A stretch of DNA of 39,861 nucleotides from an uncultured Christensenella sp. (GCA_910585055.1 CAJUBY010000004.1:12481-52341); one strand, 5' to 3'. Shown: positions 30,636-39,861, counted from the first letter of the stretch. Numbers and translations are program-made. Notes: generated from the sequence alone by a model not told the origin.

Positions 30636-32957
30636 ATGACTAATAACAGGAAAATGCCGAGATGGGCTGTCTTGACGCTTTGTATTTTGGTGCTCGGCGT
30701 TTCGGCTGTCTGTTTCGCTTGTGCCGATAAAGGCGGCAAACCGAAACCCAAGCCGACAGTCTCCGTTTCCGTATCCGGTGCGGACGGCGGCAGCGGTACC
30801 GCAGAAGATCCGTACTTATTGAAATTGGGGTACGACGGATCGAAAGAGCTTACCGTCACAGTAAAAAACACCGATGAAAAACCTGCGGTCAACGTTTCCG
30901 GCGATGCGGCTTCCGCGACGCTTACGGACGGGACGCTTACCGTCGCCGCCGTTAAAACGGGTACGTCGCGTATAGAAATAAGTTTTGCCGAAGCGAGTGT
31001 CAAAGCGATCATCGACGTTACGGTCGAAGAAAAACCGGATGCCGAATTTACGCTCGACGGCTTGATCGATGGGAGCGGCACACAAACCGATCCGTATCTC
31101 GTGGACGTCGCTTACGGCAAAACGGCGGAAATAGAGTATTCGGTGCGTTATTCCGATTCCGCGCCGATCGCGGAATTCGAAGGCGATGCGGTATCTGTGG
31201 ATATTTCGGGAGGAAAAATAAAAATATCCGGTAATTCGTACGCCGCGGTACCGATAAAACTGTCGCTGGAAAAAATCGAGATATGGTTGAATGTTACGGT
31301 GTACGACGGATCGGCTGCTGTTTCGGGTACCGTTTACAAATACGGAGATAACGCAACTGTATTTTCGGGCGTTACCGTCAAGCTTACTTCGCCCGATTAT
31401 ACGGCGTACAGCGTAACGGACGGCGACGGAGTCTATTGGTTTACCCATCTAGATCCCGACAGCGGATATACGGTAATGTTACAGCCTTCCGGCGAGTATG
31501 CCGATTACGTTTCCGACCGCGCCGAAAAGACGGTCGAAAGCGCAGATTTTAACGTTACGTCGAATAATCTGGCCGTGCTCGATTTTTCCATGATAGCAGC
31601 CGACGAAGCGCCTCATACGACGGTCATAGGCAAAGTCACGGAAAACGGCGAACCGTTTGTCGGCGCAGTTATAGATATAGGCGGTATTACCGCTGTCAGC
31701 GGAGCCGACGGGTCGTACGAAATACAAAACGTGTTTATGTTCGGCGACGTGACGGTCTCGGCAGCCGACCGCAACGGCGAACATGCACGGTTCGTACGTA
31801 AACTCGATCTTGACGAGCTTGTTCCGGACGGTACGACGAAATGCGATGCGGAGCTGGGACTTCCTTATGCGATGTACGGCGTCGTATGTTCCAACGACGA
31901 CTGCAAGGGATACATATTCAAGTATACGCGGTCCGTAGGCGGTTTGGAGTTTTCATTCGAACCCGTAGGCGGACGATTGCTGGGAAATATCGAGCTGTTT
32001 ATAGATACCAAAGAATCCACATACGAGCGCAACGGTAGCGATTATCTTATAAGTACCGACGGCAGACTTACGGTCGCTACGCGTTACAGCGAAAAGAGCG
32101 GCGTAGGTTGCGCGTCGCCCGAACTGATTTCCGTACGTACGGAAACCGACGAGTTGGGCAACGAACGTCTGTTTATTTCGGTGCCGTACAAGTTTTTCGA
32201 GGCGCAGGGCGAAGGGTGCGGTATCGATCCCGACGAGGTCATAGGCGTCAGTCTCGGATACAAGGTAAGTCCCGTATGGGTCGGTTGGGTGGACCGTCAA
32301 AGCGGCGGCGGACGGCTGTTCGACAACAAGCTGTACATTGCGCCCGAACACCCCGTAGCGTATATGCGGCTCCGCGCAAACAATCAATGTTACCGTGCGG
32401 ACGCAAACGTCGATGTGGATCTCGACGGATATAAAGGAAGTTTCGGATTCGGACATGACCGTGCGGACGCTTTCCGCGTGAACGCAAGCAAAACCACCGA
32501 CGGATTTAAGCTCGAGTTGATGACGACCGGAAACTTCGGCGGCAAGGGCGAAACGGACGAATTCGTATGCCTGTTCCTCGATCTCGACGGAAATAAACAG
32601 GGCGGATGGAACTTCGGCAACGGCGATCTGTTAGTACGGCTTTACGGCGACGGTACGGTCAGATATAAGGGCGGCGCGCCGTGGTGGAAAAAAGATTCGG
32701 ACGGTGTTCGTACTTTGGAGAATGCGTTTACGGTAAATTACGAAAATTGCGTTACTTCTGTCGAATATACTTTGCCGTGGAGCATTATGGGCATAACGGC
32801 GCAGACGGAGTTCGGTTTTGCTCTGCGCGAAGCATGCGATTCCGATGTGGATATGACTTTGTACGGAACTCCGGGCGAGTTTGTTTACGACGGCGCACGC
32901 GTTGCGGACACGGCTGCTCAGGACGGATATATCCGTAGTACGGTCTTGGGAGGTTAA
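30636..32957 (+). CDS. Secreted multidomain protein with Ig-like, CarboxypepD-like and CBM9-like domains
   Basis: 773 residues. A signal peptide ends near Cys29 (VCFAC), not a standard lipobox, so lipidation is doubtful. Then: two tandem beta domains each opening with DGSGT..DPYLV or GGSGTAEDPYLL (about 48-130 and 140-230), two carboxypeptidase-regulatory-like domains (about 235-325 and 332-405; VYWFTHLDPDSGYTV, then ADGSYEIQNVFMFGDVTVSA), and two tandem CBM9/DOMON-like sandwiches (about 415-585 and 590-770; FVCLFLDLDGNKQGGWNFG). No catalytic residues recognised: probably a glycan-binding surface protein. GGAGG at 30626-30630 decides ATG 30636. The next gene starts 1 nt after its stop. Confidence 0.7.
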   Translation: MTNNRKMPRWAVLTLCILVLGVSAVCFACADKGGKPKPKPTVSVSVSGADGGSGTAEDPYLLKLGYDGSKELTVTVKNTDEKPAVNVSGDAASATLTDGTLTVAAVKTGTSRIEISFAEASVKAIIDVTVEEKPDAEFTLDGLIDGSGTQTDPYLVDVAYGKTAEIEYSVRYSDSAPIAEFEGDAVSVDISGGKIKISGNSYAAVPIKLSLEKIEIWLNVTVYDGSAAVSGTVYKYGDNATVFSGVTVKLTSPDYTAYSVTDGDGVYWFTHLDPDSGYTVMLQPSGEYADYVSDRAEKTVESADFNVTSNNLAVLDFSMIAADEAPHTTVIGKVTENGEPFVGAVIDIGGITAVSGADGSYEIQNVFMFGDVTVSAADRNGEHARFVRKLDLDELVPDGTTKCDAELGLPYAMYGVVCSNDDCKGYIFKYTRSVGGLEFSFEPVGGRLLGNIELFIDTKESTYERNGSDYLISTDGRLTVATRYSEKSGVGCASPELISVRTETDELGNERLFISVPYKFFEAQGEGCGIDPDEVIGVSLGYKVSPVWVGWVDRQSGGGRLFDNKLYIAPEHPVAYMRLRANNQCYRADANVDVDLDGYKGSFGFGHDRADAFRVNASKTTDGFKLELMTTGNFGGKGETDEFVCLFLDLDGNKQGGWNFGNGDLLVRLYGDGTVRYKGGAPWWKKDSDGVRTLENAFTVNYENCVTSVEYTLPWSIMGITAQTEFGFALREACDSDVDMTLYGTPGEFVYDGARVADTAAQDGYIRSTVLGG

Positions 32958-32958
32958 G

Positions 32959-35900
32959 ATGAGAACGAAAAACAAAAAATTGTCGGCTGTCTCTGCCGGG
33001 TCGCTCGTATTCGCGCTGATCGCGGCGTCGGCGGTATTCGGATCTATGCCGGAACGCAAAAGCGCGGCGGCGGAAACTGCGGATGAGCCGTGGTTCTATC
33101 TTTCCGATTTCGCGCCCGAAAGCGGTACGACGGGCTGGGACGGCAGCAATATGATTGCAGTCAACGGCGGACTGGATAACGGTCTTGCCGAGCTGTGGTT
33201 GAGTTCCGGCGATGCTTCGGGAGCGGAATACGAAAATAACCGTTGGGCGTATGCGGTAAAGTTTAAACACGGCATATCGGTACAGGCGACAGGTCTTATA
33301 ACTTACGACATTTCCGATATGGGCGCGACGCGCTTTACATGTAAGTACGGAGCGAATACAAAACATGCAAGCGGAAAAGGCACCGTAGGCTTGCAGATAT
33401 ATACCGATCTTAACGACGGAGATACTTTGTATTCACTCGATTCCGCGGCGGATGCCGAAAGACTGGGCGTCGCGCGTTTTCCGATAGGTCAGTACGACAA
33501 GTACGTTACGGTGGACGTCGAGATCCCTGCCGGGGCGAACACGCTGTATATAAAAGCGACCGACGGCGGCAACGGCAACGATTCAGACCACGCGGTGATC
33601 GCCGATCCCAAGCTGTATGCGCAGTTTGCCGATCTTTCCGGACTGGAAGGCAAAGACGTTTCTACGGGCTGGGATACCGTGCGGTACGACAGCACTCCGG
33701 ACGGACCGCTTACGCTCAAGACCGTATATAAGGCAAACCACAATAACAACAATATCGTGGAACGTAATATAGAGTACGACAAAGGGTTGTTTCTTCATGC
33801 CGCAAGCAGCATTTCGTTCGACATCGACGGAATGGGGATAAAACGTTTTACGTCGTTCTACGGAATAAGCGAGCTTCAGGACAGATATACTCCGACTTCG
33901 GTTTTTAAAGTGTTTTTCGACGGAGCCGAAGTTTTCTCGGGCGAAAAGACGCGCGGCAATGTAAGCGTAGCGCAGGGTAAGAGCGGTAATATCGATCTCG
34001 ACGTCCCTGCCGGAACAAAAAAGATCACGCTTACGACAGCGGCGAAAGCCGGTTCGACAAACGACGGCAACCACACATTGTGGGTATGTCCCCGACTTTT
34101 CGGCGATAATCTCGACGATATAAAAAAGATATATGTGGATCTCGACAATCCGGCGCTGACAGTGGGAGACACGACGGGGTTGAAAGCGCACGCGGTCGAT
34201 TTCCGCAATATCGTACGTAAGATCGCAACGGAAGATCTGACGCTTACCACCGATTCGGATAATATATCGATAAGTTCGGACGGAAAGATAACCGCAGCCG
34301 CCGCCGGCGAAGCGGTACTTACCGCGGAATACAACGGTTTTACTCAAAATATAAACATCACGGTGTTTGCAGAAGACAAGGCGTGCTCGTTAAGTTCGCC
34401 GTCCGGCATTTCCATGATAACGGTGGTCAATGACGGCGGTAAGATCAAATATTCGGCTGTGCGCGACGGCATATCGTTTTTAAATCTTTCCGAAATGGGT
34501 CTTGTTACAGGCATAGGCGATTTTACGGACGGCATGACGTTGGTCTCGCGGTCGACGCCCGTCGAGATAAACCAAACGTACGATCCTATTACGGGTAAGT
34601 TCGACAAATACGTAGATCATTGTTTCGAACAGACTTTGGAATTTGCGAAATCCGGATCGGATAAACGGTTCAAGATCGTTCTGCGCGCTTACGACGACGG
34701 AGTTGCGTTCCGTTATATTGTGGAACACGACGGTGCCTTTACTATATCCGACGAAAATTCGTATGTGACCGTGCCCGTCGGCTCGGGTGTTTTCTATCAG
34801 CCGAACACGACCGGAAAATATCCGAATACGCACGAACAACTTTTCGTAAGCGGCGAAATGACTAAATTCATTACGGATATGACATTGCCGTTTTTGTACG
34901 CCAAGCCCGACGGTACGAAAGTGCTCGTTTCGGAGGCGGCGCTCGACGGATCGTATTGCGGCGCCGTGCTGCAAAGCATAAACTCCACGCAGATGAAATT
35001 CGGTTTTCCGGAACAGCAGAGAAATGCGGAGTATTCGGGCAGTTCGCAGATCAAAGTCGAAGGAGATTTCCGTTCGCCTTGGCGCGCGTTTATAGTCGGC
35101 GACGAACAGACGCTGTTCGACAGCACGATGATCGAAAATCTTGCCGATCCGTGCGTACTGGACGACACGTCCTGGATTGAACCGGGTATAACGTCCTGGT
35201 CGTGGATGTCGGGCGTCAACGCCGGAGGCAATCCGTTCGATTATCAGGGTTCAAAAGAAGTGATGATCGACTATATAGATTTCGCAGCGGAAATGGGCTG
35301 GCAGTATTACATTCTGGACGAGGGCTGGATGGTACGTATCGGCAAAGAGCAAGCCGAAAGTCAAGGTCTGACCGGCGGCCGCGATTGGCTGCCCAACGGC
35401 GGATGGTATATAGGGTTTTACGATTACATGCCAGAAGTCATAGAATATGCAAATTCCAAAAACATCGGGCTAATAGCGTGGGTGCACGTATCGCAGATAA
35501 ACGATCCGTCCGACGACTATAAACAGATGGACGATCTGTTCAAACGTTTTGCGCAAATGGGTATTAAAGGTATAAAAGCCGATTTCTTCAACAGCGAAAA
35601 CCAACTCACCATAGAGCTATACGACAAGATATACGAAAAGCTTGCCCGATACAAATTGCTCGGCAATATGCACGGCGCAAACAAGCCGACGGGCGAACGC
35701 CGCAAATATCCCAATATAATCAACCGCGAAGCTATCTACGGCGAAGAACTTAACAGCACAAAACTCGAACAGCTTACGATCCAGGCGTTTACGCGCGGAG
35801 TCGTCGGTCCGACCGATCTTACGCCGTATATCTATCCCGCCGATAAATCGGATACGACCATGGGCAGCCAAATGGCTTTGGGCGTGGTGTTCGAAAGCGG

Positions 35901-36768
35901 TATGACGTGTTTTGCCGAAAGAGCGGATATTTTCCGCAGGCTGCAGCCAGAAATAAGACAGTATTATTACGCATATCCCACAACGTGGTACGACAGCAAA
36001 CTTCTCGGCGGCAGCGTCGGCAGTTCCGTATCGGTCGCGCGCCGCGCCGACGACGGAAGATGGTATGTCGGCGGAGTTTCCGTCGCCGGCGGAACGGAGT
36101 CGGTGACGCTCGGATTTTTGGATGACGATACCGATTACACCGCGTATATTTACAGTGACGGCGCCGACAGAAATTCGGTCGCATATGAAAAAAGACAGGT
36201 CGTAAAAGGCGACACGCTCGACTTCGTGATGAGAGAAAACGGCGGTTTTGCCGTGAAGATCGTAAAAACATCCGCTTCGCTCGGTATAGATAACGACGAC
36301 GGTATGGGTACGGTAGAAGTACAATGCGCAGGCGCTCCCGTTACCGACGTTCTTCCCGAAGCCGGCAGTATGCTCGACATTAAAGTCGAGTGCACACGCG
36401 GCGTCAGCGTAAAATACGCGGTGTGGAACGGACGCAAGATCAACGTATCGGCAGACGGCGAAGTTTCGGTAATGGCGACCGGCGGCGACTGTTCGTTAAA
36501 GCTTGTGTACGAGGCAGTAGGCGAAATATCGGTAGAGATGAACGGCGGCGGATCTGTCGCGCTGTGTTGCGACGGCAGATATATAGGACTTAACGAAAAA
36601 GCGGTAATGGGAAGTAAACTCGTACTTTCGGTTTATCCGGGCAGAGGATATTCGGTAAGATCTGTAATGCTCAACGGTACGCCGTTGCGACTCGTTAACG
36701 GAAAAGCCGAAATAACCGTGGACAGCGTGACCGTCGCAATATGCGTCGAGTTCGGGAAAACGAATTGA
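32959..36768 (+). CDS. Secreted GH97 glycoside hydrolase with two NPCBM-like modules
   Basis: 1269 residues, against about 700 for plain GH97. Order: signal peptide (1-40), two NPCBM-like modules (about 45-215 and 218-388; LITYDISDMGATRFTCKYG and SISFDIDGMGIKRFTSFYG), a bacterial Ig2-like domain (390-470), the GH97 N domain (475-740), the barrel (745-1035; SWSWMSGVNAGG, YYILDEGWM, GLIAWVHVSQ), the GH97 C domain (to about 1110) and two small C-terminal beta domains. Asp875 in GIKADFFNS stands where retaining GH97 alpha-galactosidases have the nucleophile; Glu924 in NREAIYGEE is the likely acid/base. So an extracellular alpha-galactosidase is favoured over a SusB-type glucosidase. No cell-wall sorting motif. 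GGGAGG selects ATG 32959 rather than 32881. Confidence 0.88.
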   Translation: MRTKNKKLSAVSAGSLVFALIAASAVFGSMPERKSAAAETADEPWFYLSDFAPESGTTGWDGSNMIAVNGGLDNGLAELWLSSGDASGAEYENNRWAYAVKFKHGISVQATGLITYDISDMGATRFTCKYGANTKHASGKGTVGLQIYTDLNDGDTLYSLDSAADAERLGVARFPIGQYDKYVTVDVEIPAGANTLYIKATDGGNGNDSDHAVIADPKLYAQFADLSGLEGKDVSTGWDTVRYDSTPDGPLTLKTVYKANHNNNNIVERNIEYDKGLFLHAASSISFDIDGMGIKRFTSFYGISELQDRYTPTSVFKVFFDGAEVFSGEKTRGNVSVAQGKSGNIDLDVPAGTKKITLTTAAKAGSTNDGNHTLWVCPRLFGDNLDDIKKIYVDLDNPALTVGDTTGLKAHAVDFRNIVRKIATEDLTLTTDSDNISISSDGKITAAAAGEAVLTAEYNGFTQNINITVFAEDKACSLSSPSGISMITVVNDGGKIKYSAVRDGISFLNLSEMGLVTGIGDFTDGMTLVSRSTPVEINQTYDPITGKFDKYVDHCFEQTLEFAKSGSDKRFKIVLRAYDDGVAFRYIVEHDGAFTISDENSYVTVPVGSGVFYQPNTTGKYPNTHEQLFVSGEMTKFITDMTLPFLYAKPDGTKVLVSEAALDGSYCGAVLQSINSTQMKFGFPEQQRNAEYSGSSQIKVEGDFRSPWRAFIVGDEQTLFDSTMIENLADPCVLDDTSWIEPGITSWSWMSGVNAGGNPFDYQGSKEVMIDYIDFAAEMGWQYYILDEGWMVRIGKEQAESQGLTGGRDWLPNGGWYIGFYDYMPEVIEYANSKNIGLIAWVHVSQINDPSDDYKQMDDLFKRFAQMGIKGIKADFFNSENQLTIELYDKIYEKLARYKLLGNMHGANKPTGERRKYPNIINREAIYGEELNSTKLEQLTIQAFTRGVVGPTDLTPYIYPADKSDTTMGSQMALGVVFESGMTCFAERADIFRRLQPEIRQYYYAYPTTWYDSKLLGGSVGSSVSVARRADDGRWYVGGVSVAGGTESVTLGFLDDDTDYTAYIYSDGADRNSVAYEKRQVVKGDTLDFVMRENGGFAVKIVKTSASLGIDNDDGMGTVEVQCAGAPVTDVLPEAGSMLDIKVECTRGVSVKYAVWNGRKINVSADGEVSVMATGGDCSLKLVYEAVGEISVEMNGGGSVALCCDGRYIGLNEKAVMGSKLVLSVYPGRGYSVRSVMLNGTPLRLVNGKAEITVDSVTVAICVEFGKTN

Positions 36769-36798
36769 TACTGCTGCGGACGGATAAGATACAGAAAT

Positions 36799-36850
36799 AA
36801 AATAAAACGCACTTCAACGCCGATCGCGGCATTGGGGTGTGTTTTATTTT
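36799..36850. terminator. Bidirectional intrinsic terminator between GH97 and ArsR genes
   Basis: Long stem: AAAATAAAACGCACTTCAA (36799-36817) pairs with the T-rich segment ending at 36850, with a few G-U pairs and an inner GCCG/CGGC hairpin. It works on both strands for the two convergent genes. The rest up to 36928 shows nothing. Confidence 0.85.
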
Positions 36851-36928
36851 GCGGCTGCCCTATCTCAGTTTTAACCGTACGGTGTTTACGGATATCCGAA
36901 TCATATGTCCCGACCTAAATATGCGGAT

Positions 36929-37906
36929 TTATTCGGGTCGATACGTTGCATTGAATACGATGTCTTGCGCGTAGTCGCCGAATTTTTCACCGAAAACATT
37001 AAATCCGCCTTTATTGACGGCGTTATCTTTTATGCCTATTTTCAAAGTCGTGCGGTTTCCGTCTTTAAGATTGAGCGCAGGAAGTCCGACATGTTTGCCG
37101 ACGGCTTTGCCGTTTAGGTAGACCCCTTCGTTTACTACGGCTACCGTTGTGAGAACACCGTATTTCGTGCTGTCGGGGAACCACCAGTCTGGCGTGTATT
37201 TGCCGTAACGGTTCCCGTAATCTCCCGGGCATTTAAAAGTACACAGCTCTACGCCGTTTATCCAAAATGTGATGTCGCTGGGAAAATTATGGTTGTAACC
37301 GCGTGCTTCCGAACACAGCTCGAGCGAAAAATTCAGTTCTTCGAGAATCCCGTTAAACGCATATTCGTTGGATATGGCATATTCCAAATATCCGTACCCG
37401 TGAGACCATATCAATTGCGCGTCGTGCCTGTTTACCGTAAAAGCGTCGTGCGGATTGTTTTCCATCAGCAGCTCGTTCTCGCTCGCTATGCCGCAGTTTT
37501 CGGCAAACGATGCGTCCACATAATCACCGATCTTTACGGATCGGACATACGATGCCGGACGGCGCATGTTGATGTTGCTCTGCAGTCTCATCGTTATGGA
37601 TATATCGAAGCTGGGAAAGGAATAAAATTTGGTCGATCCTTTGCGTTTGACGGAATGGTCTGTCCCCAAAAGATCGCACTCCTCCAGTATTTTTATGTGC
37701 ATCGACGCGGAGGAAAGCGGCAGGTCGAGCTTATCGGCGATCTGCGAAAGCGTAAGCGATTCGTTGCCGAGCAGGCGTATTATCTGCAAACGCGTGGGCG
37801 AGCTGAGCGCTTTGCCCAACAATGCTATGTCGTTGGAAGCGGCAGTATCGCCTATCTCGTAATCGTATTTTACATTGTGATATAAAGGTCCGTGACGTTT
37901 GTCCAT
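36929..37906 (-). CDS. ArsR-type regulator with a large C-terminal domain
   Basis: 325 residues. Residues 25-95 are a winged helix of the ArsR type (LGKALSSPTRLQIIRLLG, LTLSQIADKLDLPLSSASMH, IKILEECDLLGTD). Plain ArsR repressors have about 100 residues; here some 220 follow, rich in beta strands and aromatic residues (WSHGYGYLEYAISNEYAFNG, ITFWINGVELCTF, DWWFPDSTKYG, VYLNGKAVGKHVG), which looks like a beta-sandwich sugar- or ligand-binding domain. No metal-binding Cys pair (CXC) as in metal sensors. GGGAGG 5 nt before ATG. It is divergent from the lipoprotein at 38029 and convergent with GH97. Confidence 0.8.
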   Translation of the reverse strand: MDKRHGPLYHNVKYDYEIGDTAASNDIALLGKALSSPTRLQIIRLLGNESLTLSQIADKLDLPLSSASMHIKILEECDLLGTDHSVKRKGSTKFYSFPSFDISITMRLQSNINMRRPASYVRSVKIGDYVDASFAENCGIASENELLMENNPHDAFTVNRHDAQLIWSHGYGYLEYAISNEYAFNGILEELNFSLELCSEARGYNHNFPSDITFWINGVELCTFKCPGDYGNRYGKYTPDWWFPDSTKYGVLTTVAVVNEGVYLNGKAVGKHVGLPALNLKDGNRTTLKIGIKDNAVNKGGFNVFGEKFGDYAQDIVFNATYRPE

Positions 37907-37930
37907 TTAAGCCTCCCAAGTTTCAGTATT

Positions 37931-37959
37931 ATTGTAGCATATTGATCTTAACAGTGCAA
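37931..37959 (-). promoter_or_regulatory. Promoter of the ArsR-type regulator
   Basis: Minus strand: TTGCAC (37959-37954), 17 bp, TACAAT (37936-37931), then a short leader with GGGAGG. Confidence 0.7.
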
Positions 37960-37974
37960 GATTTTACTATTGTA

Positions 37975-38004
37975 TTGAAATAATTATTATGATAAACTTA
38001 AAAT
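37975..38004 (+). promoter_or_regulatory. Promoter of the partial lipoprotein gene
   Basis: TTGAAA 37975-37980, 18 bp, TAAAAT 37999-38004, in an AT-rich stretch 25 nt before the start codon. Confidence 0.5.
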
Positions 38005-38028
38005 ACCGATGTGCCGAAAGGAGACATG

Positions 38029-39861
38029 ATGAGAAGATCTATCCTGTTTATCGCGTGTGCGGCGCTTGCTTGTTGCGGATTGCTTGCCTGCGCGAATAAA
38101 AAACCCGAAAGACCCAAGCCTCAGCCGGATGTTACGTATACTGTGAAATACGATCCCGGCGAAGGTACGGGCGATGTGACCGACCCCGTAACGTACAAAA
38201 CGGGTACGGTTATTAAGCTTGCGCAAAATCCGTTCGTTTACGAAAACCACGTTTTCGACGGTTGGACATTCGACGGCAAAAAATACGCCGTCGGCGACAG
38301 TTATAAGGTAGAGCGCGATACGGTGTTCGTCGCCGCGTGGAAAAACAACGAAACGCCGCCCGTATTATCCGACAGCGAACCGCACTTTTCGCAGGAGTGG
38401 TATTCGTACGATAAGCTCGGCGGCGGCGCTTTGGAGCTTCCGTTCGTTCTCGACGGGGCAAAGCTTTATTATGTGCGTATAAACGGCGAGATAGTGGAAA
38501 AGACGCTTTTCGATTACGACAGCGAACTCGGCGCCATATCCATAGACGAAAATTATGTTTTGGATCTCGAGCTCGGCAGTTATTCCGTTACAGCCATTAC
38601 GGACAGTCGCGGCGGTAATAAAAATTGCGTCGTAGAGATCACGCAGTCGCTTAAAACATCGTTCGACGACGTTACGGAAAAGCACTTTGTTTACGGCAGA
38701 GACGAATGCGTTACTTTTTCGGTGGATTTCAACAGGACGATGCCGTCGAAGATAACGCAAAACGGCATAGACGTGCCGAGCGAGTACATAACTTACGACG
38801 AAGATTCCGTCACATTGGCGGCGGAATGGGTAAGCAAATCCACGGTCGGAAAGTATAAGATGGAGCTTTCCAATCATGACAGATACGAGTTTACCGTAAC
38901 GTCCAATATAATATTCGCAACCGATTACGACGTTTCGACGGAACACAGCGACGTGCGTTCGAATACCGGAATGAATCCTTATTATCAATATTACGACACC
39001 GTGGAGATCGCGGACTCGCCGAGTATCATGAACAGCGGCAAAGCGCTTAAAATAACGCCTAACCAGTCCGCCGATCTTCATAACTACATAACGCTGAAAA
39101 CGCCTGAGTGTTCGTATTCTTGGCACCGCGTCGAGTTCAAAAAAGACAAAGTTTATTATATTTCTTTTGACTATATGACGCATGCCACCGTGGGCGGCGA
39201 GTTGTATTTCCGCGGCGCCGACAAGAGCACCGTCAAAAAAGTACCTATGCTTTACGGCGGAGAGAACGACGACATAGTCCATCATTTTGAGGCGCTGTAT
39301 AATTACGACGAAATAGGCGTAGGCGTGCGCATTTATGCGGAATTCATAAACGGCGGCGAAGTCTGGATCGACAATTACAAAATAGTCGAGCTCGACGCAG
39401 TGCCTGCGTTTAACGGCGGAGAGTACAATGCCGCCGGAGATTACGTGCTTTCGTTCGATCCGATTCATTACGACTTTACCGTCGAGATCGACGGCGAAAG
39501 CACGGAATACGTATATGACGCTTCCGCCAAAACCGTAACCGTTTCCAAGTCCGTGTTAAGCGGATTTACTTGCGGCAATCATAGATTGAGCATTGTTACC
39601 GCGATCGGATCGTTCGAAACGGTCATACGCATAACCGACGACCGCATAGCGGAGTTTGTCGGCGGCGTTACCGAATACCGCAGTCTTTCGCAGACAGAAG
39701 TAAAAGTTTACGGCAGTTTCGAACAGACGATAGAGCTTGTGTCGCTAAAACAGAAAGTCAAAGAATACGAAAACGCTTTTGCGGGTTGGAACTTTACCCG
39801 CGATAACGACACGATTACCGATTTCGCAAGTCAAGCGACGCTTACGCCCGGTCTTGACGGC
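38029..39861 (+). CDS. Large lipoprotein with InlB-type repeat, cut by the window edge
   Basis: The frame stays open for 611 codons to the end of the window. Signal peptide with lipobox LLAC (Cys21), a Lys/Pro-rich linker, then one Listeria-Bacteroides (InlB B, Flg_new) repeat at about 38-105: YTVKYDPGEGTGDVTDPV, then VFDGWTFDGKKYAVGD and VFVAAWKN. Several beta-sandwich domains follow, one with a carbohydrate-binding look at about 310-465 (SGKALKITPNQSADLH, VYYISFDYMTHATVGGELYF, GEVWIDNYKIVEL). Surface adhesin or glycan binder is likely. ATG 38026 is 2 nt from AAAGGAG, so the second ATG, 38029, is chosen. The divergent ArsR-type gene may control it. Confidence 0.75.
   Translation, partial: MRRSILFIACAALACCGLLACANKKPERPKPQPDVTYTVKYDPGEGTGDVTDPVTYKTGTVIKLAQNPFVYENHVFDGWTFDGKKYAVGDSYKVERDTVFVAAWKNNETPPVLSDSEPHFSQEWYSYDKLGGGALELPFVLDGAKLYYVRINGEIVEKTLFDYDSELGAISIDENYVLDLELGSYSVTAITDSRGGNKNCVVEITQSLKTSFDDVTEKHFVYGRDECVTFSVDFNRTMPSKITQNGIDVPSEYITYDEDSVTLAAEWVSKSTVGKYKMELSNHDRYEFTVTSNIIFATDYDVSTEHSDVRSNTGMNPYYQYYDTVEIADSPSIMNSGKALKITPNQSADLHNYITLKTPECSYSWHRVEFKKDKVYYISFDYMTHATVGGELYFRGADKSTVKKVPMLYGGENDDIVHHFEALYNYDEIGVGVRIYAEFINGGEVWIDNYKIVELDAVPAFNGGEYNAAGDYVLSFDPIHYDFTVEIDGESTEYVYDASAKTVTVSKSVLSGFTCGNHRLSIVTAIGSFETVIRITDDRIAEFVGGVTEYRSLSQTEVKVYGSFEQTIELVSLKQKVKEYENAFAGWNFTRDNDTITDFASQATLTPGLDG

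Noticed and set aside
1..39861. CRISPR array, tRNA genes, insertion sequences, phage or defence genes
   Set aside because: None seen: no regular spaced repeats, no cloverleaf with CCA-type ends in the gaps, no transposase or integrase motifs. tRNA genes sometimes found near rpmG-secE are absent.

Overview
The window looks like chromosomal DNA of a low-to-medium GC Gram-positive, most likely an uncultured member of the Clostridia (Bacillota). Evidence: strong AGGAGG-type ribosome binding sites, near-consensus TTGACA/TATAAT promoters with 17-bp spacers, a zinc-type L33, AddAB rather than RecBCD, type III glutamine synthetase, several lipoproteins and intrinsic terminators. The order within Clostridia cannot be fixed from sequence alone.

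Layout. 1-3.9 kb: the end of an unknown gene, a short-chain dehydrogenase, a shortened GH36-like protein and a dGTPase-type HD hydrolase. 4-9.7 kb: a zinc-ribbon membrane protein, glnN (type III glutamine synthetase) and a membrane protein with Sel1 repeats, each with its own strong promoter. 9.8-10.1 kb: a gene-free stretch that looks like a small RNA locus. 10.1-14.1 kb: a GH2-like protein transcribed from what looks like a leaderless promoter, then a large lipoprotein. 14.1-17.8 kb: rpmG-secE-nusG-rplK-rplA-rplJ-rplL with an L10-type leader; it ends at a strong terminator and is not followed by rpoBC. 17.9-22.1 kb, minus strand: a hybrid histidine kinase split by one in-frame TGA, then a lipoprotein/ATP-grasp (RimK-like) gene pair. 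22.2-28.3 kb: addB-addA, divergent from that pair. 28.5-29.6 kb: a membrane protein with a Q-rich repeat tail. 29.7-36.8 kb: an AraC regulator divergent from a secreted multidomain protein and a very large secreted GH97 enzyme. 36.9-39.9 kb: an ArsR-type regulator with a large C-terminal domain, divergent from a lipoprotein cut by the window edge.

How the genes fit together. The 14-18 kb block is the housekeeping secretion/antitermination/ribosome operon. The 30-37 kb block is a carbohydrate locus: AraC sensor, secreted binding-type protein, secreted GH97 with two NPCBM-like modules. The GH36-like and GH2-like proteins have no signal peptide and appear to lack key catalytic residues.

Most interesting signals: (1) three genes (10149+, 22146-, 22235+) whose start codon lies exactly 6 nt after a -10 box, with the same -35/17-bp/-10 geometry and no ribosome binding site, which predicts leaderless mRNAs; two of them are back to back around a perfect 15-bp palindrome; (2) a candidate ~108-nt small RNA with a CCCCC anti-Shine-Dalgarno-like segment; (3) a nearly perfect 23-bp palindrome centred on the kinase -35 box; (4) two glycosidase-fold proteins that look catalytically dead. 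All functional calls come from reading motifs by eye; no database search was run.
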